Notes: generated from the sequence alone by a model not told the origin. A stretch of 13,657 bases of DNA from an uncultured Collinsella sp. (GCA_902478765.1 CABSMN010000009.1:1-13657), one strand, 5' to 3'; numbered from the stretch's first letter, positions 1 through 6,937 are shown. Numbers and translations are program-made.

Positions 1-21
1 GCGAACGAAGGGATTTATCCT

Positions 22-1869
22 ATGTGCGGAATTGTCGGCTACACCGGCTCTGATATTGCAAAGAACATCCTGGTCACAGGCCTCAAGCGTATGGAGTATC
101 GCGGCTATGACTCCTCGGGCGTCGCGCTCGAGGTGGGCGAGGGCGCCGCGGCGCACCTCGACGTCATCCGCCGCGTGGGCAAGGTCGCGGGCTTGGAGAG
201 CGAGCTTTCCAACATCGACAGCGACGCTACCTGCGGTATCGGCCACACCCGTTGGGCCACCCACGGCAAGCCCTCCGTCGTTAACGCTCACCCCCACACC
301 AGCTGCGACGGTCGTATCGCCATCGTCCACAACGGCATCATCGAGAACTTCGCCGAGCTGCGCGAAGAGCTGGAGGGCCGCGGCCACCACTTTAAGAGCG
401 AGACCGATACCGAGGTCTTCGCGCATCTGATCGAAGAGGCTTATGCCGAGACGCACGACCTGATGGCCTCCGTGCGCGAGGCTTGCGCCCACGTGGTCGG
501 TGCCTATGGTCTGGCCGTCGTGTGCGCTGACGAGCCCGGCGTGATCGCCGTGGCCCGCAAGGATTCCCCGATCGTGGTCGGCGCGGGCGAGACCGGCGCC
601 TATGTCGCCTCCGACGTCATCGCGCTCATCGACGCCACCCGCGATGTCGTGGTGCTCGAGGACGGTCAGTTTGCCAAGCTTACGCCCGCAGGCGTCGAGT
701 ACACCGACGAGGCCGGCAACGTTATCGAGCCCAAGGTCACCCACATCGACTGGGACCTGGACATGGCAGAAAAGGGCGGTTATCCCGACTTTATGCTCAA
801 GGAGATCCACGAGCAGCCGCGCGTCGTGCGCGACACGCTGGTGGGCCGCATGACGCCGGCCGGCGAGCTCGACATCGACGAGCTGGGCCTTTCGCTCGAG
901 GAGCTCAACGACATCGACCGCGTCTACGTGATCGCTTGCGGCACCAGCTATCACGCTGGCCTCATTGCCAAGAATCTCATTGAGGGCTGGGCTCGCATCC
1001 CCACCGAGGTGGAGGCGGCCAGCGAGTTCCGTTATCGCAACCCCATCATTACGCCGACGACGCTTGTCGTTGCCGTGTCCCAGTCGGGCGAGACGGCCGA
1101 TACCCTTGCCGCCATTCGCGATGCGCGCATCAAGGGCGCCAAGGTCTTCGGCATCACCAACGTGGTGGGCAGCCCCGTGGCGCGTGAGAGCGACGGCGTC
1201 ATCTACACCAAGGCCAACAAGGAGATCGCGGTCGCCTCGACCAAGAGCTTCATCGGCCAGGTCGTGAGCCTTACGCTTTTGGCTCTGCTGCTGGCGCAGG
1301 TCAAGTACCGCTTGACCACCAAGCAGGCGCGCATGCTGTTCCGCGAGCTTTCCGATACGGCCGAGCAGATCCAGTGGATTTTGGATACCCAAACCGAGGC
1401 CGTGCATGAGGCCGCCCTGCTGTGCAAGGACGCGCAGTCGGCGCTGTTCGTGGGCCGTGGCATGGGTGCCGCTATTTCCTACGAGGGCGCGCTCAAGCTC
1501 AAAGAGGTCAGCTACCTGCACGCCGAGGCCTACGCCGCCGGTGAGATGAAGCACGGCCCCATCGCGCTGATCGACCCGGGCTTCCCTGTCATCGCCGTGG
1601 CCACCAAGAGTGCCACCTACGACAAGACCGTGTCGAACCTCATGGAGTGCAAGGCGCGCGGCGCCAAGGTCATCGTCGTTGCCACCGAGGGCGACGAGGA
1701 GATCAACAAGATCGCCGACTGCATTATCCGCGTGCCAGCAGTCCGCGACGTGTTCAGCCCCATCACGGCGAGCGTCCCGCTGCAGCTGCTCGCCCGCGAG
1801 GTTGCCATCCTGCGCGGCTGCGACGTCGATCAGCCCCGCAACCTCGCTAAGAGCGTGACCGTGGAATAG
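22..1869 (+). CDS. glmS: Glutamine--fructose-6-phosphate aminotransferase (isomerizing)
   Basis: This cytoplasmic enzyme makes glucosamine-6-phosphate from fructose-6-phosphate and glutamine, the entry step to UDP-GlcNAc for peptidoglycan. The 615-residue length is normal for the family. The N-terminal glutaminase domain (about 1-240) starts MCGIVGY, with Cys2 becoming the N-terminal nucleophile once Met is removed. It carries GHTRWATHG (74-82) and HNGIIEN (103-109). Two SIS sugar-isomerase domains follow, with CGTSYHAG (from C306) and SQSGETADT (from S353), then AEAYAAGEMKHGPIALI. The protein ends in the typical LAKSVTVE tail. AAGGG at 8-12 lies nine bases before the ATG and supports this start. 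Only 21 bases of upstream sequence are present, so a glmS ribozyme or promoter cannot be judged. The gene ends at a hairpin and faces the GntR gene. Confidence 0.98.
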   Translation: MCGIVGYTGSDIAKNILVTGLKRMEYRGYDSSGVALEVGEGAAAHLDVIRRVGKVAGLESELSNIDSDATCGIGHTRWATHGKPSVVNAHPHTSCDGRIAIVHNGIIENFAELREELEGRGHHFKSETDTEVFAHLIEEAYAETHDLMASVREACAHVVGAYGLAVVCADEPGVIAVARKDSPIVVGAGETGAYVASDVIALIDATRDVVVLEDGQFAKLTPAGVEYTDEAGNVIEPKVTHIDWDLDMAEKGGYPDFMLKEIHEQPRVVRDTLVGRMTPAGELDIDELGLSLEELNDIDRVYVIACGTSYHAGLIAKNLIEGWARIPTEVEAASEFRYRNPIITPTTLVVAVSQSGETADTLAAIRDARIKGAKVFGITNVVGSPVARESDGVIYTKANKEIAVASTKSFIGQVVSLTLLALLLAQVKYRLTTKQARMLFRELSDTAEQIQWILDTQTEAVHEAALLCKDAQSALFVGRGMGAAISYEGALKLKEVSYLHAEAYAAGEMKHGPIALIDPGFPVIAVATKSATYDKTVSNLMECKARGAKVIVVATEGDEEINKIADCIIRVPAVRDVFSPITASVPLQLLAREVAILRGCDVDQPRNLAKSVTVE

Positions 1870-1892
1870 TTGGTTCCGCCGTTCTAGCGACT

Positions 1893-1928
1893 AAGGCCCG
1901 GCTCCGCATCAAGACGGAGCCGGGCCTT
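1893..1928 (+). terminator. Hairpin terminator after glmS
   Basis: A perfect 14-bp stem (AAGGCCCGGCTCCG, 1893-1906, with 1915-1928) encloses an 8-base loop, 24 bases after the glmS stop. The downstream tract TTGTTGCATTT is only moderately T-rich. Termination is therefore likely but not textbook. Confidence 0.65.
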
Positions 1929-1947
1929 GTTGCATTTGCTCGGATAA

Positions 1948-1984
1948 AACCTGCCAAAATAAACCTGTCCCTTTTTGGCAGGTT
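1948..1984 (-). repeat. Palindromic repeat with GGGACAG core, 3' end of gntR
   Basis: A perfect 12-bp inverted repeat (AACCTGCCAAAA at 1948-1959 with 1973-1984) overlaps the gntR stop codon. Read on the minus strand, its loop begins AGGGACAGG, and the stem is followed by TTAT. It may act as the gntR terminator. Its AAAGGGACAG core is shared with the elements at 6072-6120 and 11648-11665. Confidence 0.6.
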
Positions 1985-2714
1985 AGCGGAGCTTGCTGGT
2001 CTCGAAGTACTCGGGGAACTGGTCCAGAACCTCGGTTTGATTGCGGAACATCATGTGCAGGTGCTTGCTGACCAAAAAGCTCGCTTCGATGGGGTCGCGA
2101 CCGGCGATAGCGCGGCGAATCTGCTTGTGCTCGTTCACGATGTCCTGATTGTCGAGAACCTGCGTGGCGGCGCGCAGCCAGCGGAAGCGCTCCAGGTCGG
2201 CATTGGTCTCTTCGAGCCACGACCACACGGTGCTGCGACATGCGATGCTAAAAATCATGTGATGCATGAGGTTGTCGCTCAAAAAGAAGCCGATGCGATC
2301 CTCCTCGGCCATGGCCTTTTCCTGCAGCACGATGGCGCGGTCGAGCTGCTCGATGCCGGCCGACGTGGCGCGCGCACAGCACTCCACAATCACCTGCTTT
2401 TCCAGATGCTCGCGGATGTAACAGGCACTCTCGGCAAGGGTGAGGTTGATGGGCGAGACGTAGGTGCCGCTCTGGGGCACGGTGCGCACCAGGCCTTCCT
2501 GCGCCAAGCGAACCAAAGCCTCGCGCACGGGCGTGCGACCCATGTCCAGGTCATCGCAAAGCTGCTTGACGCCCAGCTTTTCGCCCGGCTTGTAGTCCAG
2601 GTAGACGATTTTGCGTCGAATGGTGTGGTAGGACTGGTCCTGTAGGCTCGTTTCCTGCTCGCCGACGTGCATCGATTCTTCCATAGCGCCTCGCAACTGT
2701 TCTATCAAACTCAT
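1983..2714 (-). CDS. GntR-family transcriptional regulator, FCD (FadR) subfamily
   Basis: This is a ligand-responsive DNA-binding repressor or activator, 243 residues from the first ATG. A winged helix-turn-helix (about 26-88) carries the GntR hallmark stretches YKPGEKLGVKQL and GRTPVREALVRLAQEGLV. A C-terminal all-helical FCD domain (about 94-225) has residues fitting its metal/ligand site: D147 and H151 (DNLMH), H196 (NEH) and H218 (SKH). The ligand cannot be read from sequence; FCD proteins usually sense organic acids or sugar acids. The start is uncertain. The first ATG has no clear Shine-Dalgarno sequence, whereas Met11 (2682-2684) follows GCGAGG and Met15 (2670-2672) follows GGAAG. All three starts leave both domains intact. 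The gene is divergent from the YeiH-like transporter at 2878, which is its most likely target besides itself. Confidence 0.9.
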   Translation of the reverse strand: MSLIEQLRGAMEESMHVGEQETSLQDQSYHTIRRKIVYLDYKPGEKLGVKQLCDDLDMGRTPVREALVRLAQEGLVRTVPQSGTYVSPINLTLAESACYIREHLEKQVIVECCARATSAGIEQLDRAIVLQEKAMAEEDRIGFFLSDNLMHHMIFSIACRSTVWSWLEETNADLERFRWLRAATQVLDNQDIVNEHKQIRRAIAGRDPIEASFLVSKHLHMMFRNQTEVLDQFPEYFETSKLR

Positions 2715-2726
2715 ATGTCAGTTGTT

Positions 2727-2763
2727 AATTATGCCGCGAATCAGCTCTCCGCGGTGGGTAATT
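2727..2763. promoter_or_regulatory. Dyad in the gntR/yeiH-like divergent spacer, possible operator
   Basis: The arms AATTA-TG-CCGCG (2727-2738) and CGCGG-TGGG-TAATT (2750-2763) form an interrupted inverted repeat in the 163-base spacer between the divergent genes. A second pair, ATGCCGC (2731-2737) and GCGGCAT (2786-2792), reuses the left arm. The position suits a GntR operator. No clean -35/-10 pair could be fixed in either direction, so the regulatory role is inferred. Confidence 0.3.
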
Positions 2764-2877
2764 CGGCTGTCGTCCGAGAACTATTGCGGCATCTTAGCCT
2801 GTGTTTGCGCAGGGCTGTGCTCAATATTGCCGTATCATAAGCCGTCGCAAACGTGAAATAGAAAGAAGGAATCCCAT

Positions 2878-3912
2878 ATGCAACTGGCGAATATCGTACG
2901 CGAGCGCTGGAAGGGCGTCTTGTTCTGCCTGATCGTCGCCATCCCCGCGACGTTGCTCGGCAAACAGGTTGAGGTGGTCGGCGGGCCGGTGTTTGCCATC
3001 CTCTTTGGCATGGTCCTGGCGCTCGTCTTTCCCAAGAATCGTCGCGAACAGCTCGCCGCCGGTGTCACCTATACGTCTAAAAAAGTCTTGCAGTACGCGG
3101 TAATCTTGCTTGGCTTTGGCATGAACCTCTCGCAGATTCTGTCCAAAGGCGCTCAGTCGCTGCCGATTATCGTGGCGACGATCTCGACCTCGCTTGTCAT
3201 CGCCTTCGTGCTCTGCCGCGTTATGAACGTGCCGGGCAAGATCGCGACGCTTGTGGGTGTGGGTTCGTCGATTTGCGGCGGTTCTGCCATCGCCGCGACC
3301 GCACCCGTCATCGACGCCGACGATCGCGAGATTGCCCAGGCTATTTCGGTCATCTTCCTGTTTAACGTTATCGCGGCGCTCGTGTTTCCGACGCTCGGCG
3401 GCATGCTCGGGCTGACCAACGAGGGCTTTGGCCTGTTTGCCGGCACCGCCATCAACGACACCTCGTCGGTAACGGCTGCGGCGAGCGCCTGGGACAGTAT
3501 GCATCCCGGCGCCAATGTGCTCGAAAGCGCCACGGTGGTCAAGCTCACCAGGACGCTGGCCATTATTCCCATTACGTTGGTTCTCGCATGCTGGCAGATG
3601 CATCTGGCGCGCAAGGCCGGCGGCGACGCCAAAAGCACGTTCTCGCTTAAACGCGCGTTTCCCATGTTCGTGCTGTTCTTTGTGCTGGCGAGCGTAATCA
3701 CCACGGTGCTTCAGCTTCCTACATCCATTACGGCGCCCATCAAGGAGCTGTCGAAGTTCTTTATCGTGATGGCCATGGCGGCTATTGGTTTTAATACCGA
3801 TATCGTCGAGCTGGTCAAAAAGGGCGGCAAGCCCATCGCCCTGGGCTTTTGCTGCTGGATTGGCATTGCGTGCATGAGTTTGGGAATGCAGCACGTGCTG
3901 GGAATCTGGTAG
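2878..3912 (+). CDS. YeiH-family (UPF0324) putative sulfate exporter, membrane protein
   Basis: This is an integral membrane transporter of the family annotated as putative sulfate exporters. The substrate is poorly established for the family. The protein has 344 residues, the usual length, with about ten hydrophobic segments (for example 33-52, 97-116, 155-176, 223-241, 258-278 and 318-340). Family motifs are visible: GSSICGGSAIAATAPVI (from G129), GTAINDTSSVTAA (from G189), VVKLTRTLAIIP, and FFIVMAMAAIGFNTDI near the C-terminus. AGAAGGA (2864-2870) lies seven bases before the ATG. It is transcribed divergently from the GntR gene, which suggests control by that regulator. In E. coli, yeiH is paired with a LysR-type regulator instead, so the pairing here differs. 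Confidence 0.9.
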   Translation: MQLANIVRERWKGVLFCLIVAIPATLLGKQVEVVGGPVFAILFGMVLALVFPKNRREQLAAGVTYTSKKVLQYAVILLGFGMNLSQILSKGAQSLPIIVATISTSLVIAFVLCRVMNVPGKIATLVGVGSSICGGSAIAATAPVIDADDREIAQAISVIFLFNVIAALVFPTLGGMLGLTNEGFGLFAGTAINDTSSVTAAASAWDSMHPGANVLESATVVKLTRTLAIIPITLVLACWQMHLARKAGGDAKSTFSLKRAFPMFVLFFVLASVITTVLQLPTSITAPIKELSKFFIVMAMAAIGFNTDIVELVKKGGKPIALGFCCWIGIACMSLGMQHVLGIW

Positions 3913-3964
3913 AGAAGTAGTTTATTTGCGTGCTGCGTGCTGGCGAGCGCATCCTTACGGTGGA

Positions 3965-4029
3965 GCGATAGGAGCTCTTGCGGGTATGGCTTGTCCGCAG
4001 GTTTATAGGTCCCGAAGAGCTCTTATCGC
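3965..4029. repeat. Large inverted repeat with twin GAGCTC palindromes
   Basis: GCGATAGGAGCTCTT (3965-3979) pairs with AAGAGCTCTTATCGC (4015-4029) over 15 positions, with a single G-T wobble. Weaker pairing extends outward to about 3959 and 4035. The 35-base interior contains a small TGCGG/CCGCA stem. Each arm holds a near or perfect 10-bp palindrome (AGGAGCTCTT at 3970-3979, AAGAGCTCTT at 4015-4024), with centres 45 bp apart. It may be an operator pair for the regulator downstream, or a folded RNA. There is no T-tract, so a terminator is unlikely. Confidence 0.55.
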
Positions 4030-4059
4030 CCCGCCAGGATGGCGATGCGGGGCAACTCA

Positions 4060-4093
4060 TATACTCGCAGGACGGCGTCTTCTGCCCTATAGT
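4060..4093 (+). promoter_or_regulatory. Candidate -10 boxes for the Fis-type regulator
   Basis: Two good -10-like hexamers, TATACT (4060-4065) and TATAGT (4088-4093), stand ahead of the regulator. Neither has a recognisable -35 at 16-18 bp, so transcription may depend on an activator. The twin palindromes lie just upstream. A further AGTGTTT/AAACACT hairpin (4091-4097 with 4122-4128) occupies the presumed leader. Confidence 0.3.
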
Positions 4094-4177
4094 GTTTGGT
4101 GAGCAATATCGTTCAATTTTGAAACACTCGCCCGCGCGGCCGTCGGTGGCGGCGTGGCTCCGGGGACGGGGCACAAT

Positions 4178-5395
4178 ATGAACAGTGACGCCAAGCTACA
4201 AATCTTGATCGAGGCCTTGGCTGCTGCCGGGGCCTCGGCGTTGGCAATCGATGGGCATGGACACGTGGCGATTTCGACCATGGACGATGTCGCGCTCGAG
4301 CAAGATGTCGCGGCATTTGTCGCCGAGCGCCTGGGGCGCGTGGGCAACGGCGCGCGCCTGGTGATGGGGCATGCGGGAGGGCGCTTGAGCCTCACGGTGC
4401 GTCCGGTCGCCAAGGAATACGGCGCGCTTTGGGTGGTCGTGGTCCGCGAGGTGCACGGTGCGGCGGCACACGCGGGTATTGAGTGGCTTAACGCAGATGA
4501 GGTCGAGGCGCGCTACGAGGCAAGCGCGTACGGCATTGTCGAGGGTGCCGCCGCGGTCGCTGGCCCCGTCTGCGAAAGCTATGCCCGCGGCGTGCCCCTC
4601 ATGTTGGAGGGCGAGCTGGGTGCTGGCCAGGCGGAGATTGCAAAACGCCTCTATCTGGATGGGCCTTATGCTGACGAACCCTTTGTGTCCGTGGCACTTG
4701 ACGAGCTCACAGATCGCGGCTGGCGCCATCTGCTCAAAAGCTCGGAATCGCCGCTGTTCCAGGCAGGGCTGACCCTTTGTATTGGCGGCTGGCATGCACT
4801 TTCGCCGCAGCGTCTGCGCGAGCTTGTCTCTACGATGACCGACACGGCGCTGGCCGCGCGTTGCCATGTGGTTCTGACGGCAAACGATATGCCGGGCGGT
4901 GGCGAAAGCGATCAGGCCGCTTTTGTAACCGAGCGCTTGGCGTGTGCAGTAAGTGTGGCGCCTGCGATTGCCGAGCAGGGTGGCGCATCGAAAAAGGTTG
5001 CGCAGTATTTGTCATATCTGTCAGACGTCTTTGGAACTGCCGCTCCGAGTATGTCCGAGGAGGCTGCCTCGACGCTCAACGGCTATTGCTGGCCACGCAA
5101 CTATCTGCAGCTTCGAGAGGTCTCGGAACGACTCTATATATTAGTAGGATCGGGTATGGCGGAGCGCGCGGTGGCGGAGGAGGTGCTCGCCCAGGAGGAC
5201 GTCATCAAAACCGCAACCTTTGGCGTTCCGACGCTCGACAGCGACCTGTATATCCTGCGACCACTGGCCGATACCGAACGCGACATCGCGCGGCTGGTCG
5301 TGGGCTACCTTCAGGGCAACCGGACCCGCGCCGCCGAAGTGCTGGGAATAAGCCGCACGACCCTGTGGCGCTTGTTGAAGGACGACGACCGCTGA
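4178..5395 (+). CDS. Fis-type HTH regulator with degenerate sigma-54-activator-like AAA+ domain
   Basis: This is a predicted transcription factor of 405 residues. The C-terminus (about 370-401, RTRAAEVLGISRTTLWRLLK) is a clear Fis-type helix-turn-helix like those of NtrC/PrpR-class activators. The middle part follows that class in order: GELGAGQ (145-151) at the Walker A position, PFVSVALDEL, LTLCIGGWHALS at the Walker B position (200-205), and WPRNYLQLREVSERLYIL (from W305) matching the family's WPGNxREL region. Key residues are lost: the Walker A lysine is Q151, no DE pair is seen at Walker B, and the GAFTGA loop that contacts sigma-54 is absent. ATP hydrolysis and sigma-54 activation are therefore unlikely. 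The N-terminal 110 residues are unassigned, perhaps a sensor. Start: the ATG at 4178 follows GGGG by six bases. An in-frame GTG at 4154 would add eight residues but has no ribosome site. Confidence 0.8.
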   Translation: MNSDAKLQILIEALAAAGASALAIDGHGHVAISTMDDVALEQDVAAFVAERLGRVGNGARLVMGHAGGRLSLTVRPVAKEYGALWVVVVREVHGAAAHAGIEWLNADEVEARYEASAYGIVEGAAAVAGPVCESYARGVPLMLEGELGAGQAEIAKRLYLDGPYADEPFVSVALDELTDRGWRHLLKSSESPLFQAGLTLCIGGWHALSPQRLRELVSTMTDTALAARCHVVLTANDMPGGGESDQAAFVTERLACAVSVAPAIAEQGGASKKVAQYLSYLSDVFGTAAPSMSEEAASTLNGYCWPRNYLQLREVSERLYILVGSGMAERAVAEEVLAQEDVIKTATFGVPTLDSDLYILRPLADTERDIARLVVGYLQGNRTRAAEVLGISRTTLWRLLKDDDR

Positions 5396-5406
5396 GCGAG
5401 GCGCCC

Positions 5407-5435
5407 GTGACCGCGTGCGGCGCGTGTGCTACAGT
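5407..5435 (+). promoter_or_regulatory. Promoter of the 191-residue membrane protein gene
   Basis: GTGACC (5407-5412), a 17-bp spacer and TACAGT (5430-5435) with an extended TGC element form a good housekeeping-type promoter. It lies 12 bases after the stop of the regulator gene. The predicted start of transcription near 5442 argues against upstream in-frame starts (GTG 5426, ATG 5447) and favours ATG 5480. Confidence 0.55.
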
Positions 5436-5479
5436 CCAAAGCAGTAATGTTTCGATTGTGTTACGGCGTGCGGGGGCGT

Positions 5480-6055
5480 ATGGCGGAGACTTCAAAACCA
5501 AACCGGAATAGACGGAGCGCGGCTCCAGTTAACCGCCGCACGACGTCCCGGACGTGGGGCAAGCACGCGTCGGGGTTCGACGGTTCGTTCAAACGCACCA
5601 AATACGGCTATCCTTCGGCAAGCGCTCGCTTGGCCATGCAGGCCGAGTCGACGCTGTGGGGGCGCAAGCGCGTGGTGGGCTCTAAGCTCAAGCACGACGG
5701 AACGCTTGGCTACATTAGCCGTGGCGCTGCTCGCCGAAGTGGGCTCAATCCCGCTGGGTGGCATCGCTATGTTCCGATTGCAGTTGTTGTTGCGGCGATT
5801 GTGATCGCACTTGCCGCACTCGGTTACGCCGGCGGCGGGGTCGACCTGAGTGCGATGTTCAAGTCTGCTGAGCTCGCGCATGCCGGCACGGAGCTTGTCG
5901 AGGGCGCTCAGGCACAGACGGGCGTGGCGCCTCAGCGCGGTATTGTTGCCGCTGCCGCAACGATCGCCGATGCCCAAAAGGACGAGGACGAACAGGGTGA
6001 CGGCGCCGAAACGACTCAAACGAACGAGGGCGCGGGAACCTCGACGTCTATATAA
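5480..6055 (+). CDS. Single-pass membrane protein of unknown function
   Basis: I do not recognise a family for this 191-residue protein. Residues 1-95 are strongly basic and rich in Arg, Lys, Ser and Gly. One hydrophobic segment (about 98-116, YVPIAVVVAAIVIALAALGY) follows. The C-terminal 75 residues are Ala- and Gln-rich and end in an acidic, disordered-looking tail (DEDEQGDGAE). The positive-inside rule places the N-terminus in the cytoplasm and the acidic tail outside. There is no lipobox or cleavable signal. The start at 5480 has GGGGG only three bases upstream, a poor ribosome site. In-frame ATG 5447 and GTG 5426 exist but sit at or before the predicted start of transcription. Open-frame length, high-GC codon use and the dedicated promoter support a real gene. 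Confidence 0.7.
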   Translation: MAETSKPNRNRRSAAPVNRRTTSRTWGKHASGFDGSFKRTKYGYPSASARLAMQAESTLWGRKRVVGSKLKHDGTLGYISRGAARRSGLNPAGWHRYVPIAVVVAAIVIALAALGYAGGGVDLSAMFKSAELAHAGTELVEGAQAQTGVAPQRGIVAAAATIADAQKDEDEQGDGAETTQTNEGAGTSTSI

Positions 6056-6071
6056 GTTGCGGAGAAATATG

Positions 6072-6120
6072 TGCCGGCAGAAAGGGACAGTCCTTTTCTG
6101 CCGGCAGTTTGGGACACTCC
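6072..6120 (+). repeat. Near-perfect 35-base palindrome with GGGACAGTCC core plus half copy
   Basis: TGCCGGCAGAAAGGGAC (6072-6088) and its inverted copy (6090-6106) flank a single A, with one G-T wobble in 17 pairs. A partial second copy of the core, TTTGGGACACTCC, follows at 6108-6120. The element sits between the convergent 191-residue protein gene and the nitroreductase gene. It could terminate transcription on either strand, though the T-tracts are poor. It shares the AAAGGGACAG core with 1948-1984 and 11648-11665. Confidence 0.7.
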
Positions 6121-6124
6121 TTGG

Positions 6125-6646
6125 CTACCCGACGTACACCACGTTGTCGCGGCGAGGCTTGGCCTCGGGGAGTGCGTCCTCGGCGTAGCCCAGGATGCAG
6201 TTGCCCACACCGCGCAGGCTTCCGTCGGCGGGCAGACCCCACTTGGTCAGCAGTTCCAGTCCCTCGGGTGAGTCAAAGACCTCGTGCGCGCGGTGGATCC
6301 AACACGAATCGATGCCCAGCGCATAGGCTGCGTTGAGCAGGTTGCCCATGGCGAGCGAGCCGTCTTCCAGGTGCGTGGGCACGCTGCGGTCGACGAGCAC
6401 CACCACAACGGTCTTGGCACCGTAGAAGGGATCTCCCTCGCTGCCCATAACTTGGGCGTTGAGCTGCGAGAGACGCTCGACGGTTGCGGGGTCGGTGACG
6501 GCGACGAACGTGACCGGCTGGCGTCCCATGCCGCTCGGCGCGTACTGGCCGGCTTCGATAATGCGTGCGAGCTTCTCGGCCTCGACGGGGCGATCGCTGT
6601 ATTTGCGGCAGCTGCGGCGGTGGATGAGCGCTTCGATAGTCTCCAT
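6125..6646 (-). CDS. Nitroreductase-family protein (FMN-dependent oxidoreductase)
   Basis: This is a predicted FMN-binding NAD(P)H oxidoreductase of the nitroreductase fold. The natural substrate is unknown; relatives reduce nitroaromatics, quinones or flavins. The protein has 173 residues, at the short end for the family. The FMN-phosphate motif HRRSCRKY (R10, R11, S12, R14) opens the protein, APSGMGRQP (36-44) is the usual APSGxNxQP segment, and EDGSLAMGNLLNAAYALGIDSCWI (split around residue 100) is the dimer/flavin helix. ILGYAEDALPEAKPRR (151-166) is the typical C-terminal strand and turn. The start is set by AGGAGG four bases before the ATG at 6644-6646. The open frame continues 31 codons upstream but without family similarity. 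The gene is divergent from the 96-residue orphan. Confidence 0.92.
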   Translation of the reverse strand: METIEALIHRRSCRKYSDRPVEAEKLARIIEAGQYAPSGMGRQPVTFVAVTDPATVERLSQLNAQVMGSEGDPFYGAKTVVVVLVDRSVPTHLEDGSLAMGNLLNAAYALGIDSCWIHRAHEVFDSPEGLELLTKWGLPADGSLRGVGNCILGYAEDALPEAKPRRDNVVYVG

Positions 6647-6754
6647 GTGTCCTCCTGACGTTGGTTTCGATGCCTCGTTCTTACCCGCCGAACCAAAACC
6701 GTAATCGCGCAGTCGGCCCCAAACAATGCAAGCTACCAAGTGGAAAAGTTGGTT

Positions 6755-6783
6755 TGCATAAAACTTCAGCCAGAATGTGACAA
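6755..6783 (-). promoter_or_regulatory. Candidate promoter of the nitroreductase gene
   Basis: On the minus strand TTGTCA (plus-strand 6778-6783), a 17-bp spacer and TATGCA (6755-6760) form a plausible promoter. The -35 matches 5 of 6 positions and the -10 only 3 of 6. Transcription would begin near 6748, giving a leader of about 100 bases with no riboswitch that I recognise. Confidence 0.35.
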
Positions 6784-6831
6784 ACCGGTGGGATGGTTAA
6801 ACGTTTTATCCCGTCTACCCTGCGGTTTTTT
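6782..6831 (+). terminator. Terminator-like hairpin in the leader of the 96-residue gene
   Basis: AAACCG (6782-6787) can pair with CGGTTT (6823-6828). Inside this, a GGGAT...ATCCC stem forms around 6790-6811, and the outer stem runs into a six-T tract (6826-6831). AAACCG can instead pair with GGTTTG (6751-6756), and CAAGTGGAAAA (6737-6747) can pair with the T-tract region and CCACTTG (6828-6839). This resembles an attenuator, but a lone terminator or chance pairing is possible. I see nothing else in the rest of the 6647-6937 spacer. Confidence 0.35.
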
Positions 6832-6937
6832 ACCACTTGCCTAAATGATGCGCGCATAAGCTCTGATAAAGGTTTTACTAAAGGAGCACCAACGTTTATC
6901 AACGCGCCATGGTGGCGCCGGGCCAGGAGGTAACATC

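Noticed and set aside
1..21. glmS ribozyme or promoter
   Set aside because: Only 21 bases precede the gene, too few to see either.
2821..3894. Long antisense open frame (357 codons) opposite the YeiH-like gene
   Set aside because: It mirrors a clear transporter gene, is extremely rich in Arg, His, Asp and Gln, and matches no family. It is a GC-rich shadow frame.
3959..4100. A known structured RNA gene (6S, SRP, tmRNA, RNase P)
   Set aside because: None of the recognisable conserved segments of these RNAs is visible. The region is reported only as an inverted repeat.
4154..4177. Upstream GTG start for the Fis-type regulator
   Set aside because: There is no ribosome site before it, while the ATG at 4178 has GGGG at suitable distance. 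It remains possible.
4777..5511. Overlapping plus-strand open frame across the end of the Fis-type gene
   Set aside because: It is out of frame with a strongly supported gene, is Gly/Arg/Cys-rich and has no ribosome site.
6647..6748. FMN riboswitch in the nitroreductase leader
   Set aside because: The conserved FMN-element blocks are not present. Only the promoter-like boxes and the ribosome site can be supported.
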